Positions 1-7,086 of a stretch of 7,696 nucleotides of DNA are shown one piece after another. Both the position numbers and the translations under genes were made by a program. The DNA is from Pseudomonadales bacterium (GTDB lineage: Bacteria > Pseudomonadota > Gammaproteobacteria > Pseudomonadales > DT-91): assembly GCA_013215025.1 (NCBI GenBank), contig JABSRR010000060.1, positions 1 through 7,696 of the forward strand, in the 5' to 3' direction. Under the pieces are notes generated by a model. That model saw only the letters and a list, made by a program, of their open reading frames with translations, was not told where the DNA came from and did no database searches. Numbering within the stretch: the first letter of the stretch is position 1; every line of letters starts with the position of its first letter.

Positions 1-924
1 ATGATCATGCGAGTGGCTATGGCTATGGCTGTCAGCGTCAGCTTGCTCCGGTTGATATTCTGCATGATGGTGATGAACGTCAACTTCACCAGCGGCCAAA
101 CGCTGCTGAAAGCTTTGCATCAGACTTAAGCTAGGTGCCGGCCCTTGAATGGTCTCTTCAATACGTTCGATAAAGGTATTGATCACGTGTGATTGATCGC
201 GCAGATAGCCGGCTTTATAAAATGTGATATCAGTGTTTTCGGCAGCAACTTTATCGACATAGCCATGAATACGATCGATTAACTTGCCGCCAAATAAAAA
301 GTAAGGTGCAACCACAATTTTTTTAAAGCCCAACTTTACCGCCATTTCAAGGCCACGACCTACCGAGGGGAAGGTAACGCCAGAATACACGGTTTCGGCC
401 CAGCCAAAGCCTAGGTTCTCACAGACAATACGTGTTAGTTTGCAGGCTTCTGCATTAGCTGTGCTGACGGAAGTGCCTCGTCCTACCACAATTAACATGG
501 TGTCGTATAAGTCACCGTCATGCACATGCTCAAGCCCTAAGGCTTCAAGAATACGTGCCTGAAATGCAGCGATCATTTCATCATGCAGGCCAAGCTCTTG
601 CCCATATTCAATGGATAAGCCAGGGTGCTTAGCCTGATAGGTGGTAAGTACCGAGGGAATATCATTTTGCGCATGAGTCGCGGCAAATAGCATACCCGGT
701 ACGGCATAGATATTTTCTACGCCCTGCTGACGTAACTTATCCAATGCCATGTGAATATTCGGTGCTGAGTACTCTAAAAAGCCGTACTCAACTTTTAGAC
801 TGGGGTAACGATCTGCGAGACCTTTGGCCAGCAAGCTGAATTCTTTTTCAGCAATTTTCGCGCGACTGCCGTGACCGCAAATCAAAACGCCGGCATTTTC
901 AGGTAAATCGTGTAGTTTGCTCAT
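1..924 (-). CDS. cbiX: Sirohydrochlorin cobaltochelatase, long CbiX type (3' end outside window)
   Basis: Partial gene read leftward. 308 codons are visible from the ATG at 924, with no stop before the window edge. CbiX inserts Co2+ into sirohydrochlorin in the early-insertion cobalamin route and acts in the cytoplasm. Two related halves are visible. The N-terminal half carries GHGSR (residues 17-21, with candidate metal-binding His18) and a second motif ending THAQNDIP with His84. The C-terminal half has the degenerate counterparts GRGTS (148-152) and VAPYFLFGGKLIDRI (205-219), lacking both His, as expected for long CbiX where only one half is catalytic. The tail is His-rich: HHHH at 284-287, then alternating Ser-His and HDH at 299-308. 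Long CbiX proteins are around 300 residues, so this copy is near full length or continues into another segment. It starts 18 bp after the lipoprotein stop, so the two are probably co-transcribed. The ribosome site is weak (a GAGA about 11 nt upstream). A siroheme-type chelatase is the main alternative. Confidence 0.88.
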   Translation of the reverse strand, partial: MSKLHDLPENAGVLICGHGSRAKIAEKEFSLLAKGLADRYPSLKVEYGFLEYSAPNIHMALDKLRQQGVENIYAVPGMLFAATHAQNDIPSVLTTYQAKHPGLSIEYGQELGLHDEMIAAFQARILEALGLEHVHDGDLYDTMLIVVGRGTSVSTANAEACKLTRIVCENLGFGWAETVYSGVTFPSVGRGLEMAVKLGFKKIVVAPYFLFGGKLIDRIHGYVDKVAAENTDITFYKAGYLRDQSHVINTFIERIEETIQGPAPSLSLMQSFQQRLAAGEVDVHHHHAEYQPEQADADSHSHSHSHDH

Positions 925-942
925 AGTCAAAAATTCTCAATA

Positions 943-1458
943 TTAAAGCGACTGGGTAATCTCTTGCTCTATCGCAATGGTTTCGCCTTGATGCGCCCAT
1001 TCAGAGTGGTCATCAGCGTTCAGGGTGATGCGCACCGTATGTTGACCAGGCGTTAGGCGTCTCAGGTGATACCATTCGCCATATATACGCGCAATTTTGT
1101 AACCGTCGACAAAAATATGTGCATGGCCTTGACCAAGTGTAGCATCTTGATTGATTGCCTCTGGGGTAAAGCGAAAGCCTTCGGTTTGAATATGCACATT
1201 CCAGCCACTCATGGCATCTTTAACAATCTGCATATTGAGTGTGGGTGCAGTTGCGTTTGGGTCTAGGCTGGTGATTTCTAATTGACCATGTTGATGCTGA
1301 CTGTGGTCGTGCTGTTTAGCCTGTGTAGACTGCTTGGCAGTGCTGGGTTCTTGGCTGCAGGCCGAGAGCTGGAAAATCATCGTTAAGGCTATAATGGCGA
1401 AGCCAGCAGGCAAGAGATTGGCTGGCGACTTGAATAAAAAATTAGCGAACTTGGGCAT
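943..1458 (-). CDS. Predicted His-rich lipoprotein of unknown function, candidate periplasmic metal binder
   Basis: 171 residues from the ATG at 1458. A TTG two codons upstream (1464) could also initiate; neither has a clear Shine-Dalgarno. The N-terminus is a lipoprotein signal: basic start, hydrophobic stretch at about 15-31, lipobox LSAC with the lipidated Cys at 34. Ser at +2 fits outer-membrane sorting. A short linker follows, with a His cluster HDHSQHQH at 50-57. The folded domain has AMSGWNVHI (82-90), FRFTPE (95-100), GHAHIFVDGYKIARIYG (111-127), then EWYH, and ends with an amphipathic beta-rich stretch (TPGQHTVRITLNADDH). I do not recognise a named function. The small, beta-rich, His-bearing shape resembles periplasmic metal-binding or chaperone proteins. 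It sits directly before cbiX in one transcription unit and diverges from cobW, so a role in cobalt (or zinc/copper) capture is a reasonable inference, not shown. Confidence 0.85.
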   Translation of the reverse strand: MPKFANFLFKSPANLLPAGFAIIALTMIFQLSACSQEPSTAKQSTQAKQHDHSQHQHGQLEITSLDPNATAPTLNMQIVKDAMSGWNVHIQTEGFRFTPEAINQDATLGQGHAHIFVDGYKIARIYGEWYHLRRLTPGQHTVRITLNADDHSEWAHQGETIAIEQEITQSL

Positions 1459-1519
1459 GGTCAAAAATGTGTTGATGGTAAAAGTGATGGTCGATGAATA
1501 TGCAAAAATATCGTTTCGA

Positions 1520-1582
1520 CCGTTACGGGTAAATGATGTGATAACGGCTTAGATGCTAAGGACTAGCCCGTCATCTGAGCCG
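1520..1582 (-). promoter_or_regulatory. Leader with two overlapping hairpins upstream of the lipoprotein gene
   Basis: Reading the minus strand from the predicted transcription start, hairpin 1 (1582-1545) pairs CGGCT with AGCCG, then AGAT with ATCT, then GCTA with TAGC around a GTCCT loop, with one mismatch and a 5-nt bulge. Hairpin 2 (1547-1520) pairs CCGTTA with TAACGG around a 16-nt loop. They share the three bases CCG (1547-1545), so they cannot both form fully. Neither is followed by a T-run, so neither is an intrinsic terminator. Hairpin 1 starts at or within a base or two of the predicted +1. An alternative reading is a DNA operator just downstream of the promoter. Confidence 0.45.
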
Positions 1583-1587
1583 GCGCA

Positions 1588-1616
1588 ATTATAGCGACTT
1601 GTCTTAACTATGATAA
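1588..1616 (-). promoter_or_regulatory. Sigma70-like promoter for the lipoprotein-cbiX unit
   Basis: On the minus strand, TTATCA (1616-1611, 4 of 6 matches to TTGACA) is followed by exactly 17 bp and a perfect TATAAT (1593-1588). Transcription would start near 1581, giving a leader of about 120 nt before the lipoprotein ATG. This is the best promoter match in the non-coding region and is oriented toward the leftward genes. It is predicted from sequence only. Confidence 0.7.
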
Positions 1617-1650
1617 GCGTTGTTCGGGCTTTCTTTATATTTCTTGCGCT

Positions 1651-1670
1651 ATTTCGCGGCATTTCGCAGC
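1651..1670. repeat. Tandem 10-mer direct repeat
   Basis: ATTTCGCGGC is followed directly by ATTTCGCAGC, 9 of 10 bases identical. The preceding ten bases (1641-1650, TTCTTGCGCT) look like a more degenerate copy. The 10-bp spacing would place copies on one face of the helix. It lies 35-55 bp upstream of the leftward -35 element, where an activator could bind; that role is inference. Confidence 0.4.
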
Positions 1671-1860
1671 AAATTACTGAGTTTTATCAAACAGCAACTT
1701 CTCAGCGTAACTTTTAAGTGCGTCTATTAATGACAACTTTCAAGCGTTGAAGAGCTATCTCCGAAGAAACCAATATTGTCCGACGTTATATGCAGTGAGG
1801 CTGGGCAAATGCATGTAGCAAAGGCCTACGCTAGTTGATCACCGCTCAGCTTTGCAGGTT

Positions 1861-1876
1861 AGGCTATCATTAGCCT
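1861..1876. repeat. Perfect small inverted repeat
   Basis: AGGCTA, a 4-base TCAT spacer, then TAGCCT: a perfect 6-bp stem. No T-run follows on either strand, so I do not call it a terminator. It may be a binding site or chance. Confidence 0.4.
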
Positions 1877-1892
1877 TGTTAAATCTATCAGT

Positions 1893-1913
1893 ATTCGCCG
1901 GCAAGCGGTGAAT
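1893..1913. promoter_or_regulatory. Dyad (candidate operator) at the cobW promoter
   Basis: Half-sites ATTCGCCG (1893-1900) and CGGTGAAT (1906-1913) flank a 5-base GCAAG spacer. They are complementary at 7 of 8 positions, with a G/T pair at the other. The centre lies about 40 bp upstream of the start expected from the TACAAT element, and the right half covers the -35 position. That is a usual place for a repressor, or for an activator replacing a poor -35. The regulator is unknown. Confidence 0.4.
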
Positions 1914-1930
1914 CTAGCGGCAGTTCGCGT

Positions 1931-1936
1931 TACAAT
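1931..1936 (+). promoter_or_regulatory. Candidate -10 element for cobW
   Basis: TACAAT matches the -10 consensus at 5 of 6 positions. The -35 at 17-bp spacing (1908-1913, GTGAAT) is poor and lies inside the dyad, so an activator may be needed. Transcription would start near 1943, leaving a leader of about 63 nt before the cobW ATG at 2006. This argues against the upstream in-frame ATG at 1937, which would lie before the transcription start. Confidence 0.45.
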
Positions 1937-1961
1937 ATGCGGCTAAATTGCGACTATTATT

Positions 1962-1981
1962 GGCACTCAGCAACTGAGGCC
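1962..1981 (+). promoter_or_regulatory. Hairpin in the presumed cobW leader
   Basis: GGC pairs with GCC and CTCAG with CTGAG around a CAA loop, with one bulged A (1965). The 8-bp stem ends about 12 nt before the ribosome site. It could affect message stability or translation. There is no T-run, so it is not a terminator. Confidence 0.35.
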
Positions 1982-1993
1982 AAGATTTATCTA

Positions 1994-2000
1994 AAAGGTG
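1994..2000 (+). promoter_or_regulatory. Ribosome binding site that sets the cobW start
   Basis: AAAGGTG lies about 7 nt upstream of the ATG at 2006. No comparable site precedes the in-frame ATG at 1937, whose extra 23 residues (with DYYWHSATE) do not look like a CobW N-terminus. The start is therefore placed at 2006. Confidence 0.7.
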
Positions 2001-2005
2001 CTTTT

Positions 2006-3088
2006 ATGCAGTTAAACAAAATTCCGGCCACCGTGGTCACAGGCTTTCTGGGCAGCGGTAAAACAACCTTAATGTCTAATGTGTTGAAACAGGCAGCGGG
2101 CAAACGCATTGCGGTGATTGTGAACGAGTTTGGCGAATTAGATATTGATGCTGACTTGCTGCGCAGCTGTCCACTTGACTGCGACGAGGATACGGCCGGT
2201 GAACAAACGCAAAATGGCATTTATGAATTAGCGAATGGCTGCATCTGCTGTACCGTCGAGGAGGAGTTTTTGCCGGTGATGCAGCAGTTAGTCGAGCGCC
2301 GCGATGATATCGATCATATTCTGATTGAAACCTCAGGTCTTGCATTACCAAAGCCGCTGGTACAGGCATTTAACTGGCCCGAAATAAAACAATATTGCAC
2401 GGTCGATGCCGTGATTACCGTGGTTGATGGCCCGGCTGTGGCGGCTGGGCGTTTTGCCAGCAATGAAGACTTAGTGCAGCAGCAGCGTTTAGCCGATGAC
2501 AGCCTAGATCATGATCCTAGTCTGCAAGAGCTATTAGACGATCAGCTGAGTGCGGCAGATCTTGTTGTCGTCAGTAAAAACGATTTATTGGCAGATGCCG
2601 ATCGTCAGCGAGTGAGCGAGATGATGGCGGCTAAATTGCCGGATGCGGTAAAAACCAGCTATATCAGTCACGGTGAGGCCGACTTGAATCTGTTAATGGG
2701 GATTGAGTCAGCGGCCGAAGAGCGTATCGATGCGGTACATAATCATCACGATCATCATCACGATCATGGCCACGACCATGATCATGCCCATGATCATTTT
2801 GATTCTTTTGTGATTAGCCTTGGTCAGGTTGATGGCGACAAACTGCAAGCAATTCTAACAGATCTATTGAATACCCATAATATTTATCGTGCTAAAGGTT
2901 TTGCTGCGTTGCCTGGCAAGCCTATGCGACAAGTTTTGCAGGCGGTGGGTAAGCGCTTAGATGTGCATTTTGATCGCCTCTGGGGTGCGACTGAAACACC
3001 GACGACCAATTTAGTGTTTATTGGCAAGGGCATTAATCAGACCGATATTACCCAAGCCTTACAAGCGGCGGAACTGGCGGCAGCCTAA
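2006..3088 (+). CDS. cobW: CobW, G3E-family GTPase metallochaperone
   Basis: 360 residues, cytoplasmic. CobW-family (COG0523) GTPases bind metal through a CxCC motif and are thought to deliver it; CobW proper is linked to cobalt supply for the aerobic cobaltochelatase. Visible motifs: P-loop GFLGSGKTT (13-21), NEFGELDIDADLL (40-52), an extra Cys pair C55/C59, metal motif GCICC (78-82), ETSGLA (108-113) and the guanine-specificity motif SKND (190-193). A His loop at 245-264 has 12 His in 20 residues, followed by the C-terminal domain (about 265-360), which begins FDSFVISLGQVDG. Length is typical for CobW, and the CxCC plus His loop are intact. It is followed by cobN 68 bp downstream with no terminator seen, so co-transcription is likely. 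Position next to cobN supports true CobW over a zinc-stress paralogue such as ZigA or YeiR, though zinc cannot be excluded from sequence. Confidence 0.93.
   Translation: MQLNKIPATVVTGFLGSGKTTLMSNVLKQAAGKRIAVIVNEFGELDIDADLLRSCPLDCDEDTAGEQTQNGIYELANGCICCTVEEEFLPVMQQLVERRDDIDHILIETSGLALPKPLVQAFNWPEIKQYCTVDAVITVVDGPAVAAGRFASNEDLVQQQRLADDSLDHDPSLQELLDDQLSAADLVVVSKNDLLADADRQRVSEMMAAKLPDAVKTSYISHGEADLNLLMGIESAAEERIDAVHNHHDHHHDHGHDHDHAHDHFDSFVISLGQVDGDKLQAILTDLLNTHNIYRAKGFAALPGKPMRQVLQAVGKRLDVHFDRLWGATETPTTNLVFIGKGINQTDITQALQAAELAAA
2738..2797 (+). repeat. His/Asp-rich low-complexity segment in cobW
   Basis: Sixty bases made mostly of CAT/CAC and GAT/GAC codons encode residues 245-264 of CobW, with 12 His and 5 Asp. 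Such stretches bind divalent metals. The near-repeated CAT-GAT units could change copy number by slippage. A similar HDH-type segment ends the visible part of cbiX on the other strand. Confidence 0.7.
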
Positions 3089-3117
3089 ACAAAGGGCGCT
3101 GAGGTATTGGCTAGCAA

Positions 3118-3137
3118 TTCGGCTTTGTACTTCGGCT
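3118..3137 (+). repeat. Direct repeat in the cobW-cobN gap
   Basis: The 68-bp gap (3089-3156) contains TTCGGCT twice (3118-3124 and 3131-3137), 13 bp apart, followed by a run of six T. The copies are direct, not inverted, so they do not form a terminator. No good promoter is visible in the gap. cobN has only a weak ribosome site (GTGG near 3146). Confidence 0.4.
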
Positions 3138-3156
3138 ATTTTTTAGTGGCATTGTT

Positions 3157-6100
3157 ATGCATCTTTTAGCAGCACAACCCGGTGGTTTTAGCGATGAAGA
3201 AGGCATCGTCGACTTAGGCCAATCCGCCGGTGATATTGTTGTGTTGTCGGCAGCCGATAGTGCTTTATCGGCACTGGCGTCAGCGGTTGATCAACTGCCG
3301 CAGGATTTTCCCAGCGTGCGTCTAGCAAATTGGATGCAATTAGTTAAACCTGCGGCGTTAGATTTGTACCTTGATAAAACCTTGGCCGATGCCCAAGTTG
3401 TTTTGGTGTCACTGTTGGGCGGTTCGGCTTACTGGCAATATGGCTTTGAACAGTTATTAGCGTGGCAGCAGCAGTCTTCATCGCGACAGCTTATTTTAGT
3501 GCCGGGTGACGATGCCGAAGATCTTGAGTTAATGCAGTCTTCCTCTGTGTCTCTAGAAGCAGCGCAGCGTATTTGGCGATATCTGCGGCAAGGTGGCGCG
3601 CATAATAATCGACAGCTGTTTTTGTATTTGGCAGATCAGTATCTATCCCTGCCGCAGAGCTGGGCCGAACCAGAATACCTGCCGCAATGCCTGCTCTATA
3701 TGCCGCAGTCGCCCTTGAAGCATTCGCAGGCGAGTTTTTTTGACTGGCAGCAGCGCTGGCAGCAACAGCTTAGCCATTCCGATCAGCCAAGCCAGGCCGA
3801 TATGCCATGCGACGTTGATAAGCCAAGCGCCGCCGATAAGCCAAGCAGAACCATCGCAGTATTGCTGTTTTATCGCAGTCATTTACAAAGTGCCAATACT
3901 GGCTTGTTTGATGCGCTTATTCAGGCGCTTGAGGCTGCCGGTGTACAGGTGCTGCCGATAGCGATTGCCTCACTGAAAGACCCAGAGTCTATTACCTTAG
4001 TCAATGCGCTAATTACCGAGTCTGACGCCGGGCTGGTAATTAATACCACCGGCTTTGCCTCAAATACCGTCAGCAGTCCTGAGCTATCATCAACGCCCAC
4101 TGCCTTTGAGTCACCGTTTACGCGAGACATTCCAGTTCTGCAGTTGGTGCTTTCTAGTAGCACAGAACAAGACTGGCAAAATTATTCGCAGGGTTTGCGT
4201 GCGCGCGATATTGCCATGCAGGTGGTACTGCCAGAAATGGATGGTCGCGTGGTAACGCGCGCGGTCAGCTTTAAAGCCGAGAGTCATTGGAGCGAGCGTT
4301 GTGAAATTGCCGTGGTGCGTTATCAGGCTCATCATGAGCGCTGCCAATTTGTTGCCGAGTTGGCTAAGCGCTATCTAAGCCTTGCTGCAAAGCCTAATCA
4401 ACAAAAACGTTTAGCCATCATCCTGGCTAATTATCCAACTAAAGATGGGCGTATCGGTAACGGCGTAGGTTTAGACACGCCAAACTCGACCGTGAATTTT
4501 TTACACGCTTTAGCCGATGCTGGTTATCCGCTTGACGATCTGCCTGAAGATGGTGATGCGCTAATCCGCGCCTTGTTGACGGCGGTGACCAATAATCCAA
4601 GCACCTTGCATTATTTGCCTTGCTGGCAAAGTATTGCACTTGATAGCTACCGAAGTCACTTTGCACAATTGCCGCTGGCCGCGCAACAGGCGGTAATATC
4701 ACGCTGGGGTCAGCCCGAGCAAGATCCCAAGTGCCGTCATAACAGGATTATGCTGGCGGGCATTCGCCTGGGTGAAACATTTATTGGCATTCAGCCCGCG
4801 CGCGGTTTTAATGTCGATCTGTTAGCAAACTACCATGATCCCGATTTGGTGCCACCGCACAGCTATTTGGCGTTTTATTTTTGGCTGCGCTTTGAGTATC
4901 AGGTTGATGCTGTGGTGCATATGGGCAAACATGGCAATCTAGAATGGCTGCCGGGCAAGGGCAGTGCTCTGTCAGAGCAATGTTGGCCAGATATTGCACT
5001 TGGGCCAATGCCGCATTTTTATCCCTTTATTGTTAATGATCCCGGTGAAGGCGCTCAGGCAAAACGGCGCTGTCAGGCGGTGATTATTGATCACCTGATG
5101 CCGCCAATGACGCGTGCGGAAGTTTACGGTGAGCTAGCGGCATTAGAAGCGCTGGTCGATGAATATTATCAGGCGATGTCAATGGACAGCCGCCGTGAAA
5201 GCTGGTTGCGCGAGCAAATCATCGATAAGGTGACGAAAACTAACATATTATCTGAGTTAGATATGCGCGACGACGAATCCGATGATGCGCAGCTGCTAGA
5301 CCAGTTAGATACCTATCTCTGTGATATCAAAGAAGCGCAAATTCGACATGGTTTACATATTTTGGGCCAGCTACCGGATGCTGAAAAGCTCAGTGATACC
5401 ATTGTTGCCTTGTTGCGTCTGCCGCGCGGCAGCGCACCTGAGGCGCAGGGTATATTAAACGCTCTGGTGAATGACCTGAATATCCAGCATCAGTCTGCCG
5501 CCTTTGATCCTTTACAGCTTGAAGTTGAACCCTGGGACAGCCCCTGCCCACCGCTGCTGCAGCAGCTATCGGATCGGCCTTGGCGAACCACTGCAGATAC
5601 GCGCGAGCGGCTAGAATTATTAGCGCTGCAGTGGGTTGAGCAGTATGTGCTCGGCGACTATGAGCTTAGGTTAATACAAGATGCATTCCCACACAGCTAT
5701 CAATTGTTAGAATATGCGCGCGAGGTGTTGTTGCCAGCACTTGAGACGTCTGTAGAAAACGAGGTTTCAGCTTTAACCGCAGGTTTGGCGGGTCGCTTTG
5801 TAGAACCTGGGCCAAGTGGCGCACCGACGCGCGGCCGATTAGATACCTTGCCAACCGGCCGTAATTTTTATTCCTTAGATAATCGCTCCATACCTTCGCC
5901 GGCGGCTTGGGCGATTGGTCAGCGCTCGGCCGATGCCTTAATTGCAAGACATCTACAAGATCATGGTGATTATCCAAAACAGCTTGGCCTGTCGGTATGG
6001 GGCACTGCCACCATGCGCACCGGTGGTGATGATATTGCGCAAGCATTTGCCCTAATGGGCATTAAGCCGATATGGGCGCCAGGCTCACAGCGCGTGGTCG

Positions 6101-7086
6101 ATTTTGAAATTATCCCCTGCATGTTGCTGGGTCGCCCACGAATTGATGTAACGCTGAGAGTCTCAGGATTTTTTCGCGATGCGTTTCCGAATGTTATGCG
6201 CCTCTACGATGCAGCCGTCACCGCGCTGATCGACTATGATGAGCCGGCACATATGAATACTATTCAAGCAAATATTATCGCCGCCGAGGCGGAGTGGCTT
6301 GCGCAAGGTGACTCTGCCGCAGCGGCACGTCGCAAAGCCAGCTATCGAGTTTATGGCAGTAAGCCAGGTGCGTATGGCGCTGGGCTGCAGGGTTTAATTG
6401 ATGAACGTTGCTGGCAAAGCCGTGACGATTTGGCTGAGGCGTATGTGAATTGGGGTGGCTATGCTTATGGCAATGATCAGGCTTCAGCCGATGGGGTTGA
6501 GGCCAAACAAAGTTTTACACAGCGTTTGTCGCAACTTGAGGCAGTAGTGCAAAATCAAGATAACCGTGAGCACGACATTTTAGACTCTGACGACTATTAT
6601 CAGTTTCAAGGTGGCATGACTAACGCGGTTGCTGTGCTGTCAGGTAGTGAGCCCACGATTTATCATAATGATCATGCCAACCCTGCAAAGCCGGTAGTGC
6701 GAACCTTGAAGCAAGAGCTGAATCGGGTGATGCGATCACGCGTGCTTAATCCTAAGTGGATAGAGGCCATGCAGGCACACGGTTATAAAGGTGCATTTGA
6801 AATGGCTGCCAGCGTTGATTATATCTTTGCCTATGATGCTACAACTAATCTGATCGATGATTATCAATATCGTGACCTTGCCGACCAGCTTTTGTTTGAT
6901 GAGCAGAATCAGGCGTTTTTATCCGCGCATAATCCTGCCGCGTTGACAGAAATGGCCGAGCGCCTGTTAGAGGCTTGTCAGCGAGGTATGTGGCAAGATA
7001 GCCAAGCTTATGAGGAGCAGTTGCGTGATTTATTATTGTCGATTGATGCACGCCAGGAACAGTCTATGCAGCAGGCTTCAGAATGA
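3157..7086 (+). CDS. cobN: Cobaltochelatase large subunit CobN
   Basis: 1309 residues, full length for CobN (usually about 1250-1350). With its ATPase partners (CobS/CobT or ChlI/ChlD-like) it inserts Co2+ into hydrogenobyrinic acid a,c-diamide using ATP, the late-insertion step of the aerobic route; CobN binds the tetrapyrrole. Start [11 protein letters not shown] with [11 protein letters not shown] is the usual CobN N-terminus. Further landmarks: [12 protein letters not shown] (about 232-243), [11 protein letters not shown] (434-444), [14 protein letters not shown] (589-602), [18 protein letters not shown] (about 721-738), [18 protein letters not shown] (879-896), [10 protein letters not shown] (about 953-962), [10 protein letters not shown] (1065-1074), FQGGM (1150-1154) and NPKWIEAM (1198-1205). 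All main conserved blocks are present, with no frameshift. Unusual is a hexapeptide repeat at 209-232 in the linker before the conserved core. The stop overlaps the cobQ start (ATGA). BchH/ChlH is the related alternative, but the context and N-terminus favour CobN. Confidence 0.96.
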   Translation: MHLLAAQPGGFSDEEGIVDLGQSAGDIVVLSAADSALSALASAVDQLPQDFPSVRLANWMQLVKPAALDLYLDKTLADAQVVLVSLLGGSAYWQYGFEQLLAWQQQSSSRQLILVPGDDAEDLELMQSSSVSLEAAQRIWRYLRQGGAHNNRQLFLYLADQYLSLPQSWAEPEYLPQCLLYMPQSPLKHSQASFFDWQQRWQQQLSHSDQPSQADMPCDVDKPSAADKPSRTIAVLLFYRSHLQSANTGLFDALIQALEAAGVQVLPIAIASLKDPESITLVNALITESDAGLVINTTGFASNTVSSPELSSTPTAFESPFTRDIPVLQLVLSSSTEQDWQNYSQGLRARDIAMQVVLPEMDGRVVTRAVSFKAESHWSERCEIAVVRYQAHHERCQFVAELAKRYLSLAAKPNQQKRLAIILANYPTKDGRIGNGVGLDTPNSTVNFLHALADAGYPLDDLPEDGDALIRALLTAVTNNPSTLHYLPCWQSIALDSYRSHFAQLPLAAQQAVISRWGQPEQDPKCRHNRIMLAGIRLGETFIGIQPARGFNVDLLANYHDPDLVPPHSYLAFYFWLRFEYQVDAVVHMGKHGNLEWLPGKGSALSEQCWPDIALGPMPHFYPFIVNDPGEGAQAKRRCQAVIIDHLMPPMTRAEVYGELAALEALVDEYYQAMSMDSRRESWLREQIIDKVTKTNILSELDMRDDESDDAQLLDQLDTYLCDIKEAQIRHGLHILGQLPDAEKLSDTIVALLRLPRGSAPEAQGILNALVNDLNIQHQSAAFDPLQLEVEPWDSPCPPLLQQLSDRPWRTTADTRERLELLALQWVEQYVLGDYELRLIQDAFPHSYQLLEYAREVLLPALETSVENEVSALTAGLAGRFVEPGPSGAPTRGRLDTLPTGRNFYSLDNRSIPSPAAWAIGQRSADALIARHLQDHGDYPKQLGLSVWGTATMRTGGDDIAQAFALMGIKPIWAPGSQRVVDFEIIPCMLLGRPRIDVTLRVSGFFRDAFPNVMRLYDAAVTALIDYDEPAHMNTIQANIIAAEAEWLAQGDSAAAARRKASYRVYGSKPGAYGAGLQGLIDERCWQSRDDLAEAYVNWGGYAYGNDQASADGVEAKQSFTQRLSQLEAVVQNQDNREHDILDSDDYYQFQGGMTNAVAVLSGSEPTIYHNDHANPAKPVVRTLKQELNRVMRSRVLNPKWIEAMQAHGYKGAFEMAASVDYIFAYDATTNLIDDYQYRDLADQLLFDEQNQAFLSAHNPAALTEMAERLLEACQRGMWQDSQAYEEQLRDLLLSIDARQEQSMQQASE
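3781..3852 (+). repeat. Four-copy 18-bp in-frame tandem repeat within cobN
   Basis: Four 18-bp units start at 3781, 3799, 3817 and 3835, each beginning GAT and built on GATAAGCCAAGC. Copies 3 and 4 share their first 13 bases exactly; copy 2 is the most diverged. They encode [18 protein letters not shown] and DKPSRT (CobN residues 209-232). The stretch lies in a polar, probably flexible linker between the variable N-terminal part and the conserved core. Whole-codon unit length keeps the frame if copies are gained or lost. Confidence 0.75.

Larger units (their letters stand above)
1459..2005. other. Divergent intergenic regulatory region, no gene seen
   Basis: About 550 bp separates the lipoprotein start from the cobW start. 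Open frames here are short, lack ribosome sites and resemble no protein I know. It contains a strong leftward promoter with a structured leader (1459-1616), a 10-mer tandem repeat (1651-1670), a perfect small inverted repeat (1861-1876), a dyad (1893-1913), a rightward -10 element (1931-1936) and a leader hairpin (1962-1981). The stretch 1680-1860 shows nothing I can name. I looked for the conserved blocks of the cobalamin riboswitch on both strands and did not find them, and saw no tRNA. Confidence 0.7.

Noticed and set aside
1334..1552. Plus-strand open frame of 72 codons
   Set aside because: It mostly overlaps the lipoprotein gene on the other strand, has no ribosome site and no recognisable protein features.
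1861..1876. Intrinsic terminator
   Set aside because: The 6-bp stem is perfect but no T-run follows on either strand, and no gene ends nearby.
1926..1943. Zur-like operator at cobW
   Set aside because: GTTACAATAT resembles one half of a Zur box, but the other half does not match, and the same bases are explained by the -10 element.
1459..2005. Cobalamin riboswitch in the divergent region
   Set aside because: Expected for B12 genes, but I found neither the GCCACTG block nor a B12-box on either strand. A partial resemblance (AGCCTAACCTGC on the minus strand near 1875-1853) is too short and lacks the rest of the fold.
1937..2005. Upstream ATG giving a 23-residue N-terminal extension of CobW
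   Set aside because: It directly follows the predicted -10 element, has no ribosome site, and the added residues are unlike CobW N-termini. The ATG at 2006 has a good ribosome site.
3089..3156. Terminator or separate cobN promoter in the cobW-cobN gap
   Set aside because: A six-T run is present, but the repeats before it are direct rather than inverted, and no -35/-10 pair with usable spacing is visible.
5666..6046. Minus-strand open frame of 126 codons inside cobN
   Set aside because: It lies opposite highly conserved CobN sequence and is best explained as an antisense shadow of it.
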